From Synchiropus splendidus (lineage: Eukaryota > Chordata > Actinopteri > Syngnathiformes > Callionymidae): DNA of 64,000 nt. Numbering within the stretch: position 1 is the first letter of the stretch; the number at the start of each line of letters is the position of its first letter. This document shows positions 36,301 to 64,000 of this stretch, one piece after another. The stretch covers positions 20,966,001-21,030,000 of the forward strand of contig NC_071347.1 of assembly GCF_027744825.2 (NCBI RefSeq), written 5' to 3'. A program made the translations under genes and the position numbers. The notes under the pieces were generated by a model, which searched no databases, was not told the origin of the DNA, and saw nothing but the letters and a program-made list of their open reading frames with translations.

Positions 36301-36739
36301 ACCCCACAAGGTTAAGACTCAATTTGAGGATGGAGACTCCACAATAACTGGCTCTCAGTTTGGTCCTGGTTCAGGTGAGCCATGTGTTTTGGAGGGTTAG
36401 GGTCAGAGGGAGAGGCTGGGGAAAGGGTGATGGCCATGAGAGGTCCTCACAAAGCTAGGAATACAAGCATGTGTGTCGTCATAGCGACGGTGTGGACCTG
36501 GACATCAGATCTGGTACCATTCTAATGAATGACTGCGCCTGCGACCGGGCGGGTTGAGCTCACACACACACACACACACACACACACAGTCACGGTTCTG
36601 ACGGAGGTTCTGACCCGGCCCACAGGTGGTGAGCAACAGAGACACGCTGGAGACACTGCTGTGCATCGCGTATGTCTTCGAGGTGTCGACCAGCGAACAC
36701 GGGGCCCAGCATCACATCTACAGACTGGTCAAAGACTGA
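12364..36739 (+). CDS. tead4: TEA domain transcription factor 4
   Basis: Nuclear DNA-binding factor that recruits YAP/TAZ (Hippo pathway) or VGLL proteins to CATTCC sites. Exons: 12364-12724, 25262-25326, 25971-26033, 28514-28648, 29540-29583, 29831-29892, 30017-30147, 32314-32487, 35906-36046, 36114-36266, 36626-36739 (TGA 36737-36739). All junctions are GT-AG and keep frame. The TEA domain spans the first three exons ([51 protein letters not shown]). The YAP-binding domain covers the last five. It contains the KVCSFGKQ segment, whose cysteine is the family's palmitoylation site, and ends [38 protein letters not shown] and [14 protein letters not shown] fit TEAD4 best among TEADs. The left limit is the acceptor before 12364; the true start codon is not settled, because no in-frame ATG precedes the TEA domain. 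An acceptor at 12477 or 12480 is an alternative. Introns reach 12.5 kb. Confidence 0.9.
14431..14505 (+). repeat. Dispersed repeat, copy 1 of 2
   Basis: A CATGTCCATCTTCATGATG block followed by a TTTTTCTGAAGGCATGGCGG block recurs at 16328-16467 in the same orientation. There the two blocks are separated by a 60-70 base longer spacer. The downstream block matches over about 40 bases with only a few differences. The source element is not recognised. Confidence 0.5.
14602..15289. promoter_or_regulatory. Cluster of TEAD-binding (M-CAT) motifs
   Basis: Three perfect TGGAATGT/ACATTCCA octamers occur at 14602-14609, 14998-15005 and 15282-15289. Core GGAATG also occurs at 15241-15246. A palindromic pair GGAATG-C-CATTCC lies at 15182-15194. 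The four cores from 15182 to 15288 fall within 107 bases. TEAD proteins bind this consensus, so a feedback enhancer is an inference; occupancy is untested. Confidence 0.4.
15976..16168. mobile_element. MITE-like non-autonomous DNA element
   Basis: Inverted ends of about 31 bases lie at 15976-16006 and 16138-16168. Both contain TTCATGAAACAGT or its complement and differ at only a few positions. They enclose about 130 bases with the phrase TAGGTGGCGCTGTTGG and no open frame. The 193-base length and near-perfect terminal repeats fit a MITE. A clear target-site duplication was not found. Confidence 0.55.
16328..16467 (+). repeat. Dispersed repeat, copy 2 of 2
   Basis: This is the second copy of the 14431-14505 repeat. 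CATGTCCACCTCCATGATG lies at its left and TTTTTCTGAAGGCATGGCGG at its right, with an inserted spacer between them. An open frame of 149 codons begins inside it at 16447 but resembles nothing known to me and is not called as a gene. Confidence 0.45.
17885..18015 (-). mobile_element. LINE fragment, reverse orientation
   Basis: GGGCATGCTCGGAACACCTA, GAAGGTGACCAGGAGACATG and AGATGCCCGACCCACCTCAA are the complement of the fish LINE ORF stretch that lies next to the part seen in + orientation at 8700-8970. Only about 130 bases are recognisable. Confidence 0.6.
18365..18560 (+). mobile_element. LINE fragment, endonuclease start region
   Basis: TGGGCTCACCATCTGCAGGA, followed by GACGTGGAATGTCGCCTCTG, reads as the start of the endonuclease domain of a fish LINE (GTWNV in translation). 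It soon loses the frame. It is opposite in orientation to the neighbouring 17885-18015 piece, so at least two insertions or a rearrangement are involved. Confidence 0.45.
26515..26960. other. T-rich tract in TEAD4 intron
   Basis: Long runs of T and TTTATT-type sequence on the + strand with no open frame. It lies between the third and fourth TEAD4 coding exons. No element is recognised. Confidence 0.4.
27795..28210. repeat. Dispersed teleost repeat with tRNA-like box and AAAT tract
   Basis: A tRNA B-box-like GGGTTCGAATCC (27811-27822) is followed by GAATCAGAGTCAACTTTATT. An AAAT simple tract (about 27903-27947) comes next. Then comes a G/C-rich body with GAAGAAGCTGTTACTATGAC and GACCGCAGCCTCCTGCCAGA. 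I recognise these phrases from interspersed repeats found throughout fish genomes. It is probably a composite of a SINE tail and a LINE-derived unit; the family is not fixed. Confidence 0.55.
28888..28992. repeat. 15-bp minisatellite, 7 units
   Basis: Seven tandem units of about ATGAGCGCGGCTAGC, each ending in GCTAGC or a one- to two-base variant. In one frame it reads as repeated M-S-A-A-S, but it lies in the TEAD4 intron after the 28514-28648 exon. No start or splice context supports translation. Confidence 0.8.
30456..30542 (+). repeat. Module A, direct copy outside the palindrome
   Basis: This stretch (AACGGGAAAAACATC, TTTGAAAACACGAAG, TTGAATCTTGAGGTTAGAC, GATGTTGGAAGT) recurs in direct orientation near 30930-31013. 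It recurs inverted in the right palindrome arm near 31563-31650. The left palindrome arm begins exactly where this copy ends. Confidence 0.65.
30541..31075 (+). repeat. Left arm of 1.5-kb inverted repeat
   Basis: Reading rightward this arm matches the complement of 31442-32021 almost base for base. Shared blocks include GTAACATCTCAACAAACCCA, ACACACACGCAGAGGAGAAA and CTGTTCAGACCACCTCCTTT. It lacks about 50-55 bases present in the right arm just after GCAGATGTT. Both arms lie in the TEAD4 intron 30148-32313. Confidence 0.85.
31442..32021 (-). repeat. Right arm of 1.5-kb inverted repeat
   Basis: This is the complement of 30541-31075, with roughly 95 percent identity by eye. A 366-base spacer (31076-31441) separates the arms and shows no match to them. 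The right arm is longer because of a stretch (about 31482-31540) missing from the left arm. Short minus-strand frames inside have no recognisable product. Confidence 0.85.
32700..33400. repeat. Purine-rich dispersed repeat
   Basis: The + strand here is A/G-rich with phrases such as GAACAGGAACAGAGAAACCA, AAACTAACTCACGAGAC, CAGGGAAACATGATTAGCTG and ACAAGGAGACGGAGACACAG. I recall similar strings from a common fish interspersed element. No coding potential was seen. The boundaries are approximate. Confidence 0.4.
33401..35149. other. TEAD4 intron sequence, no gene seen
   Basis: Mixed sequence to about 34390, then AT-rich to about 34800. There are scattered short frames only. No repeat family was recognised with confidence. 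Confidence 0.4.
35150..35660. promoter_or_regulatory. Intronic CpG-rich island in TEAD4
   Basis: A GC- and CpG-rich stretch between TEAD4 exons 32314-32487 and 35906-36046, flanked by AT-rich DNA. It contains CCAATC-type boxes and several GGCGCC/GCGGC clusters. A 105-codon open frame (35480-35797) overlaps it but resembles no protein known to me. It could be an alternative promoter or an enhancer; only composition supports this. Confidence 0.35.
36285..36480 (-). repeat. Dispersed teleost repeat, inverted copy
   Basis: This is the complement of the 4299-4530 repeat: GACTCAATTTGAGGATGGAG and GAGGCTGGGGAAAGGGTGAT match its core. It lies in the last TEAD4 intron, followed by a CA microsatellite at 36561-36588. 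Confidence 0.6.
36561..36588. repeat. CA microsatellite
   Basis: Fourteen CA units in the last TEAD4 intron, about 40 bases upstream of the terminal exon's acceptor. Confidence 0.9.
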
Positions 36740-37103
36740 CTCGGCCCAAACGGGTCGGGCACCCGCTCAGACCTCCACCAGAACCTCTGCGACCCCCGAG
36801 TCCAGAGAACGACTACTGAACTGGAGGGAAGCGATGAAGCCGTGTGCGAGAGGACCGGGGGGAACTGGACGAGCCGGCCGTCTGCATGGCCGCGGTCCAG
36901 GCTGCTTTGATTTGTGCTTTGTGTTTACCACTCGTGCATGTGGAGCGGATGTTTGCGGCTCTCAGGCGCCCCCTACTGACCGGACAACGGAAGTTTTTTT
37001 TTCTTTTTTTTTTTTTGCACAACTGCGTTTGTGTTCGTTTGAGTCTCCTCTGATGTGACAGAGGCTAAACCACCGACCGGGTTTCTGTCTGTGATTTTAC
37101 ATG

Positions 37104-37113
37104 AATAAATAAA
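37104..37113 (+). terminator. TEAD4 polyadenylation signals
   Basis: Two overlapping AATAAA hexamers (37104-37109 and 37108-37113) lie about 365 bases after the TEAD4 stop. The 3' UTR between carries a long T-rich run near 36991-37017. Confidence 0.65.
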
Positions 37114-37254
37114 ACAAGATCCGACAGAAGAAGGTCGCGGCCGAGCGGAGTTCGGATCTGTGTGACTCGCAAGTCAGACTTGCCCGGAAGTGACAATAAA
37201 CGCTCAAGTTTCTTACCATGGCTGCTGTTCCGTTGCACCTGGTCATAATCTTCC

Positions 37255-37440
37255 GGCTCAGACAGTAGCGCCGGCGGCAGCCGAACAAGGTCGTGGGTTC
37301 AAATCCAGCATGTGGCGACTCCAAACTGAAGCCGTTTCTGTGAGGTTCTCTGGGCACTCTGGTTTCCTCCCAGCGTCCGTAGGTGTGAAAGCTCTCCGGG
37401 ACGCACACCGGTCCAGAACCAGCCCATCTGAAGAGACAGA
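37255..37440. repeat. tRNA-type SINE-like repeat
   Basis: GTCGTGGGTTCAAATCC (37291-37306) resembles a pol III B box. It is followed by GTGAGGTTCTCTGGGCACTC and GGTTTCCTCCCAGCGTCC, the complement of the fish repeat phrase seen at 12196-12331 and 42885-42950. It fills most of the TEAD4-MANSC4 spacer. Confidence 0.6.
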
Positions 37441-37696
37441 AAACTAATATTTTAGAACCGAGGAGCCATGAGTTACTGTCCAAGGGCAGTAAATGTCTCC
37501 ATCTAGCGGTGGCGAGGAGACACTACCGTGATAAAAAATCAGACGCTCCGTTCAAACATAGTTTTGTCGTCAACATTATAGCGAATCCTCTCTGGACTTG
37601 AACTGCACTTTAGTTTGGAGCATCGCTGCTGGAGCGCCAGAGAAGGTGAGAGAAGTGACGTCACGCCTTTCAAAGCAGGTCCATGTTTGACACCAC

Positions 37697-37718
37697 ACGC
37701 ACGCACGCACGCACGCAC
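37697..37718. repeat. ACGC microsatellite
   Basis: Five tandem ACGC units lie 80 bases upstream of the MANSC4 start, so they may fall within its promoter or 5' UTR. Confidence 0.85.
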
Positions 37719-37798
37719 AAGCCCCTCCCCCTCGGACTCACCTGGTCCACCTCCACCGTGGACTTCCCCGACAGAGATGTGACCTGGACGCTCGCGCC

Positions 37799-39253
37799 AT
37801 GACCGCCACCTGGACGCTGCTGGCGGTTCTGGCTGCGCTGCGCGGTTCCGAGTCCAGGTGCTCGTCCACGTCCTACTACAAGAGCTGCTGGATCCGCAGA
37901 TTCCCGGGCGTCTTCATCGACACGGAGGAGTCTGTGCGCAGAGGAGCGCAGCTGCTGAAGGTGTATCTGGAGGAGACGGCGCTGCAGTGCAGCCGCACCT
38001 GCTGCCTGACCCGCAACTGTGAGTGCCGAACCATAGTATTAATATACACTTAAGGACGAATTTATTCAAGTAAAAATCCGAATTATTCCCATGTATACCT
38101 GCAGATCTGAGTACATGACAGACACAGTAATAAGTGTGTCCAACTCAAGGCTCCGGGCGAAAAGTGGCCATTTTATTTTGGCCGCATCACAGAATATTAA
38201 TATCAATTGTGTTACTTATCAGTTATCAGGACAAATGTGATGCAGACTGAAGGGAATTTACCTAAAGCAAGAAGTGACGTTGTCTCAGCCCACATGGCCT
38301 GAACATTGTGGCCCTCTGTGAGGTCTCTCTGGGGCCTCTTGCTTGAGTGACACGTGACTCCAGTCTTGACGCTGAACCCGTGAGGGTCCGTGTGGTTGAC
38401 GGCCTTTGACCTCTGGTCTCCAGTTTCCTGTAACCTGGCCATCTTCCACTACGACACCAGCCAGCACAACTGCTTCCACCTGCACTGTCCGACGCTGGAG
38501 AGCTGCATCCTCAGCCAGAGGGGCAACGTGGTGCTCTACAACGTCACCAAAGGTAGACGGGACCTGGCGAGATCCAAGTCTGGCGGAGTCTCCGAGTCCT
38601 TCTGCTTCTGACCCGCAGGTGTGGATCCGGACCTGCTGGTGTTCGGGAAGTACTTCACCTCCAACGTCCGAGTGCTGCCGCACCTCTTCACCCGGGTCAA
38701 CGCCTCGGAGCAGCTGCCGCCTGACAAGCGTCAGTTCCTGTACCCGCCACAGGGAGGCACCTTTGCTCTGACCCATGCGCCCACCCGCAGGTCCTGGACC
38801 ACCGTGAGGAGGTCAGTGAGCACCGTCACGCCACGGTCACCCTCTCCTCCTCCAGGAGACCTGTGGATCCCTCCGTCCTCCACTGTTGCTTCAGAAGTCC
38901 AGTCCTCCTCAGCGACCCAAACCTCTCCTGCGACGCCGTCTCCCACCACTGCTCCTGCGTCCACCTCTGCCCACCTGCTGACCAACCACACCGTGGGAGG
39001 TCTGAGTGGAGTCCGCCCGGAGGCCGGCAGCCACGGCCCGGGGATGACCTCGGGGTGGGATGCCACCACACGCACCCTGCTGGTCACTGTCATCCTCACC
39101 ATGGGAGTCACCCTGAGCTGCTGCTGCTCCTTCCTGCTAGTGGTCAGGTGGAGGGGGCAGAGGAGGAGGGCCGGCCGCTATCGGACCTCCCGCCGAGGCG
39201 AGCCAGGATCCATGCGTCTGATCAAGTATGTTCTGGTGCGCGAGAACCCGTGA
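37799..39253 (+). CDS. mansc4: MANSC domain-containing protein 4
   Basis: Predicted single-pass type I membrane protein; function poorly known. Three exons, 37799-38018, 38424-38552 and 38619-39253, give 327 residues (human about 340). A hydrophobic signal peptide covers residues 1-19. The cysteine-rich MANSC domain (about 21-118) has cysteines at 21, 30, 64, 68, 69, 76, 90, 95 and 101, with SCWIRRFPG, TEESVRRGAQLLK and HCPTLESCIL segments typical of MANSC4 rather than MANSC1. A Ser/Thr/Pro-rich stalk follows, then a transmembrane helix at about 269-292 rich in cysteine (SCCCS), then a short basic tail ending MRLIKYVLVRENP. N-glycosylation sequons lie at 113, 144 and 239. The start is the first ATG before the signal peptide. 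The neighbour MRPS35 is also its neighbour in human 12p11, which supports the name. Confidence 0.88.
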
Positions 39254-39321
39254 GGAACCGAGGCAAAACTCCCGCGAGCAAGGCGTGAACAGGTGCAAAC
39301 CCCAGCAGCTCCGCTTCCGCT

Positions 39322-39327
39322 TTTATT
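39322..39327 (-). terminator. Candidate MRPS35 polyadenylation signal
   Basis: TTTATT on the + strand is AATAAA on the minus strand, about 90 bases after the MRPS35 stop at 39413. It lies on the MANSC4 side of MANSC4's own signal, so the two transcripts would overlap. Confidence 0.5.
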
Positions 39328-39355
39328 TTTCTATCAAAGACGACTGATGACGGCA

Positions 39356-39361
39356 AATAAA
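39356..39361 (+). terminator. Candidate MANSC4 polyadenylation signal
   Basis: The only AATAAA close downstream of the MANSC4 stop (39251-39253), about 103 bases after it. Cleavage 10-30 bases further on would fall just short of, or close to, the MRPS35 stop codon at 39413-39415. Confidence 0.55.
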
Positions 39362-39412
39362 TATTTGACACCAACGCTCCAGAATCATTTTTCGGACCCA
39401 GACACGGGTCGG

Positions 39413-45643
<6,231 letters not shown>

Positions 45644-48342
45644 GTTTCTGGCACCCCTCTTCTTCTTTAGTGGAGGTAAAGCGCTGTGTAGGAAGGTGCT
45701 GCCCTCGTCAGGCACAGCGGCGTAACTGCGATACCTAAATGTATTTCTTATTTATTTTATTTATTTATACGACGAGTATAAGGGCCGCAAACACGAAAGA
45801 AGTTTTAACATAAAGCTCAGCCGTAACAGAAAAATTCAAAATATTAATTAAAAATATATATTTTAAGATTCAGATTAGATAGATTCAGCCACTAACGAAC
45901 AGAATCCCCGTCAAGTTCTATCCCCATGTAATTGATTCGCTGTGTAGAAAGGTCGCTGTTATGTTTGTTGTGCATTTGTTTTCACATTATTAACATTGAC
46001 AACATGATTTTCAAACTTGGGTTTTCAGCGCCCCCTGCAGGGAAACCAAAGAACTTGCGTGCTGCGTTTAAAGTCATGCTCGTTGCCACCGGTGCACTGA
46101 GGCTAGCGCGGTGGACTTGTTTGATTAAGAACAGGATGGAGCACTTTTTGAAATGTAACAGTTCTTCTTATTTGAGTTAATCATTGTTGAATCTTTTAAA
46201 CTGCACCTGGTGTTTCCCTGCTTAAGCGTAAAACGTAGGTTACTCGGCAACGTCTCCGTTGAACGAAGGTGAGCTTTTTTTTAAACTTAGAAATCTGCGT
46301 TTAACTTTATCTACTGAACTGTTTTATGTTCAGAACAGCTACACAGCTAGCTAATGTTGGCGGTTTAAGAGTTATGTCTGTTTTTGTGACATAATCCGAA
46401 CGTGTCCCATAATATGGAAGGAATTGTGTTAATAATGAATAAACGTAGGTATTTTGTTTCAGCTTCAGAGCCGTGTGTGCGATATATCAGTTCCTGTTTT
46501 TATATTAGTGCTGACTCAAATAAAGCGATGGACTTATAGCATCCCTGGCATGAAGTGTGCTTTTGTGCTAGTGCTTACTATTTTAACATTTTGCTTCTAT
46601 ATGCGTACACCTTTCCCCGGTGGTTTTTTTAAAAACCGTTAACCAGTGAGTTTTTAATATTTTATGATATGACCTTATCTTAGCGTACCGTTCAAACGAA
46701 AGACTGTCGAATTTTCCGAGCCGCAGTTGAACGCCCCATGTTTCCAGCCTCCAGGCACAAGCAGCGATGCACTTCAAAGACAGACGTCCTGCTGACACAG
46801 CCGCGTTCTGGACGCAAATCTTTGCTTTTTTCATCACTTGCTTATAGTTTTAATAGAGTTTACATGGCTCCATGTTAGTTGCCTTCGTGAAAACTAACAC
46901 TTGGACACCTTACTCAGGCGCATGCATGCTATTTTGTCTATGGTTCACCTACTCTTTGGTGCCTCTGAAGGTAAGTTGCTGCCATCAAGTTGACAAAAGT
47001 AGCTTGATGTATTTATTGTGCATGACATTTCAAGCGTTCTTTGTGTTGTTGCAGGTTAAAGACTGAACACGGATCAAGGTAAAGTGAGCGCCTCCTCTCA
47101 TCTAATTGATCATCAATGTTATAGCAAGTTCATCGCCGGGGTCAGTTGGAAAGTCAATACTGGGTAACTGTAGAGTCCCCGAGCATCTTGCCGCCGGATG
47201 GCTCATTGTGTGTGTCCTGAATGTGTCGAAGGCAGACAAGGGGGCATGTGGCGTCTGTCATCGGCTTGTACACAGACGAGGACAGGTCTGCACGCAGGGG
47301 GGTGACTGCTGCCAATTAGTCGGCCTCTTTTGTTGCCGACGGACTTTTTCCGTCCCTGTCGGGAAGCAGCCGGCCATCCATCAAAGCCGACTCGCTCACC
47401 TTCTAATGCACATATTAATCGTCAAGGTGACAGCCACACGGCAGATGGAAACTTCTGTCAGGCTATGCTCATGAGATCTTTAGCTCAACTGAAGTCCAAA
47501 ATCGTTGAGACAGATCCACCTTTAACTGCCAGGTGAAGAAACATTAGATTATACCATATTATATCTATGTAAATGATTAATTTATAAAGATGATCTTTTG
47601 CTCATGAGATATTTATGACTCGTCCCTATCTCGGCATACATGTTTTAGAGTATAAATCATATTCTGTTTTATTCAATTTTTTTAAGGAACATTTCCTCAG
47701 CTCATATTTAGATATTTAATGAGTAGATTTATTTATTTTCAATCAAATAATAACACATGATGTATATTTCATTCTATTTTTGTAGCTTATGTACGATCTA
47801 TTAGGTCTAATAATATATAAATCACGGAGGACTTCAGACTTTAGATTCAGAATTTGAGGTCAATATTAGATATGAGAGTCAATAGAAGTGATTGAGAAGG
47901 AGTGTGAAGGAGTGTTGAAACTGCTGAGAGTAATGGACGGAGATTTAGGGAAGTGAGGAGGAGAATGCAGGCAGGGTGGTGAAGTCAGAGCCGCAGCAAG
48001 GGTGAAAGGAAAGCGCTATAGAGTCATGAGACTCAGGATTCAGAGGTAGAAGAGTCAGAGATGATGATACCGAGGAGAGCTGGAATGTGTCATCGACTGC
48101 GGGCATGTCCAGTTGCTGTGAAATGAAATCAAAAGAGTGGCTTTGTCAGCGAGTTTGAATTGAAAAGCTCATTGTCCGCTGTGACAAATGAGCCGTCTTA
48201 AATGGCGTATAAGATATCGTGGTTTCCATCAGACCCTGTCGCTGATCAGCAGTGTCACTTTGCTCCGTCACTTAAACCACTTTACAGTTTCACACTCTTC
48301 ACTCATCGCAGACTCTCATGTTCCCTCTCTCTCTCTCCAGCC
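45644..48342. other. MRPS35-KCNQ1 divergent spacer
   Basis: No gene recognised. The first part should carry the MRPS35 promoter and is AT-rich between 45740 and 45890. A possible donor follows AACGAAG at 46262-46268 (GTGAGC) and could belong to an upstream KCNQ1 5' UTR exon, but this is unsupported. The stretch 47100-47475 looks non-repetitive with AATTAG/TTAATC-type motifs. The rest to 48200 is AT-rich. Confidence 0.45.
47106..47475. promoter_or_regulatory. Candidate conserved non-coding element upstream of KCNQ1
   Basis: This stretch is balanced in base content and free of recognised repeats. It carries homeodomain-like cores (CCAATTAGTC, TATTAATCG) about 1 kb upstream of the KCNQ1 start. 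The 122-codon open frame across it resembles no protein. The call is based on appearance only. Confidence 0.25.
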
Positions 48343-48396
48343 ATGAACGCTCACGCTGACCAGCTGAGGGAGCTCTCCATCGCGGCAGGGACGTAG
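48343..48396 (+). other. Possible upstream ORF in KCNQ1 5' leader
   Basis: A 17-codon ATG frame (MNAHADQLRELSIAAGT) with purine at -3 ends at TAG 48394-48396, 88 bases before the KCNQ1 ATG. It begins two bases after a strong CTCTCTCTCTCCAG acceptor-like sequence, so it may be the start of a 5' UTR exon. Whether it lies in the mature mRNA is unknown. Confidence 0.35.
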
Positions 48397-48484
48397 CTGT
48401 GCCTCACCGGCCTCCCAAAGTTCTCCATCATCTCGTCGGACCCACCTGCCGCTCTTCTGAAGTGAGACCGTTCTGCGGAGCAAC

Positions 48485-64000
<15,516 letters not shown>

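Noticed and set aside
37291..37306. B-box-like motif as a tRNA gene
   Set aside because: No matching A box or cloverleaf at the right spacing; the flanks are typical of a SINE-type repeat.
37799..39253. MANSC1 instead of MANSC4
   Set aside because: The WIRRFPG and TEESVRRGAQLL segments and the MRPS35 neighbour fit MANSC4 better.

Overview
This is nuclear DNA from a vertebrate, almost certainly a teleost with a compact genome. Genes are split by GT-AG introns, many only 55-100 bp long in DENND2A and MRPS35. The proteins read as vertebrate orthologues. The spacers carry fish-type repeats: L2/Rex-like LINE scraps, tRNA-type SINE tails, CA/TG microsatellites and a small inverted-repeat element. 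The species cannot be named from the sequence.

Layout, left to right. (1) 1362-4991, +: the last 16 exons of DENND2A, a DENN-domain Rab GEF whose 5' exons lie left of the window. (2) about 5940-37113, +: TEAD4, the TEA-domain transcription factor of the Hippo/YAP pathway. It has a CpG-rich promoter with a probable non-coding first exon, then 11 coding exons (12364-36739) with introns up to 12.5 kb that hold most of the repeats. (3) 37799-39253, +: MANSC4, a small type I membrane protein with a MANSC domain. (4) 39413-45643, -: MRPS35 (mS35), a mitochondrial small-subunit ribosomal protein in 8 exons, convergent with MANSC4; their predicted 3' ends overlap. (5) 48485-63728, +: exons 1-5 of KCNQ1, the voltage-gated potassium channel, from the N-terminus through S4; the pore and C-terminus lie right of the window.

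There is no operon-like coupling. The genes share a neighbourhood rather than a pathway. By recall of human maps, MANSC4 and MRPS35 are neighbours on 12p11, TEAD4 is on 12p13, KCNQ1 on 11p15 and DENND2A on 7q, so the block mixes segments separated in mammals.

Points most worth a second look: TEAD4 has no in-frame AUG upstream of its TEA domain, which fits the family's known non-AUG initiation; TEAD-binding octamers cluster inside TEAD4's own 12.5-kb intron, with further TEAD core sites at its promoter; a 1.5-kb imperfect palindrome sits in a TEAD4 intron; the MANSC4 and MRPS35 3' ends overlap tail to tail; and a 12-bp minisatellite fills half of a 104-bp MRPS35 intron. I found no wholly new gene system. 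Splice sites were placed by hand from reading-frame continuity and GT-AG signals, without RNA evidence.
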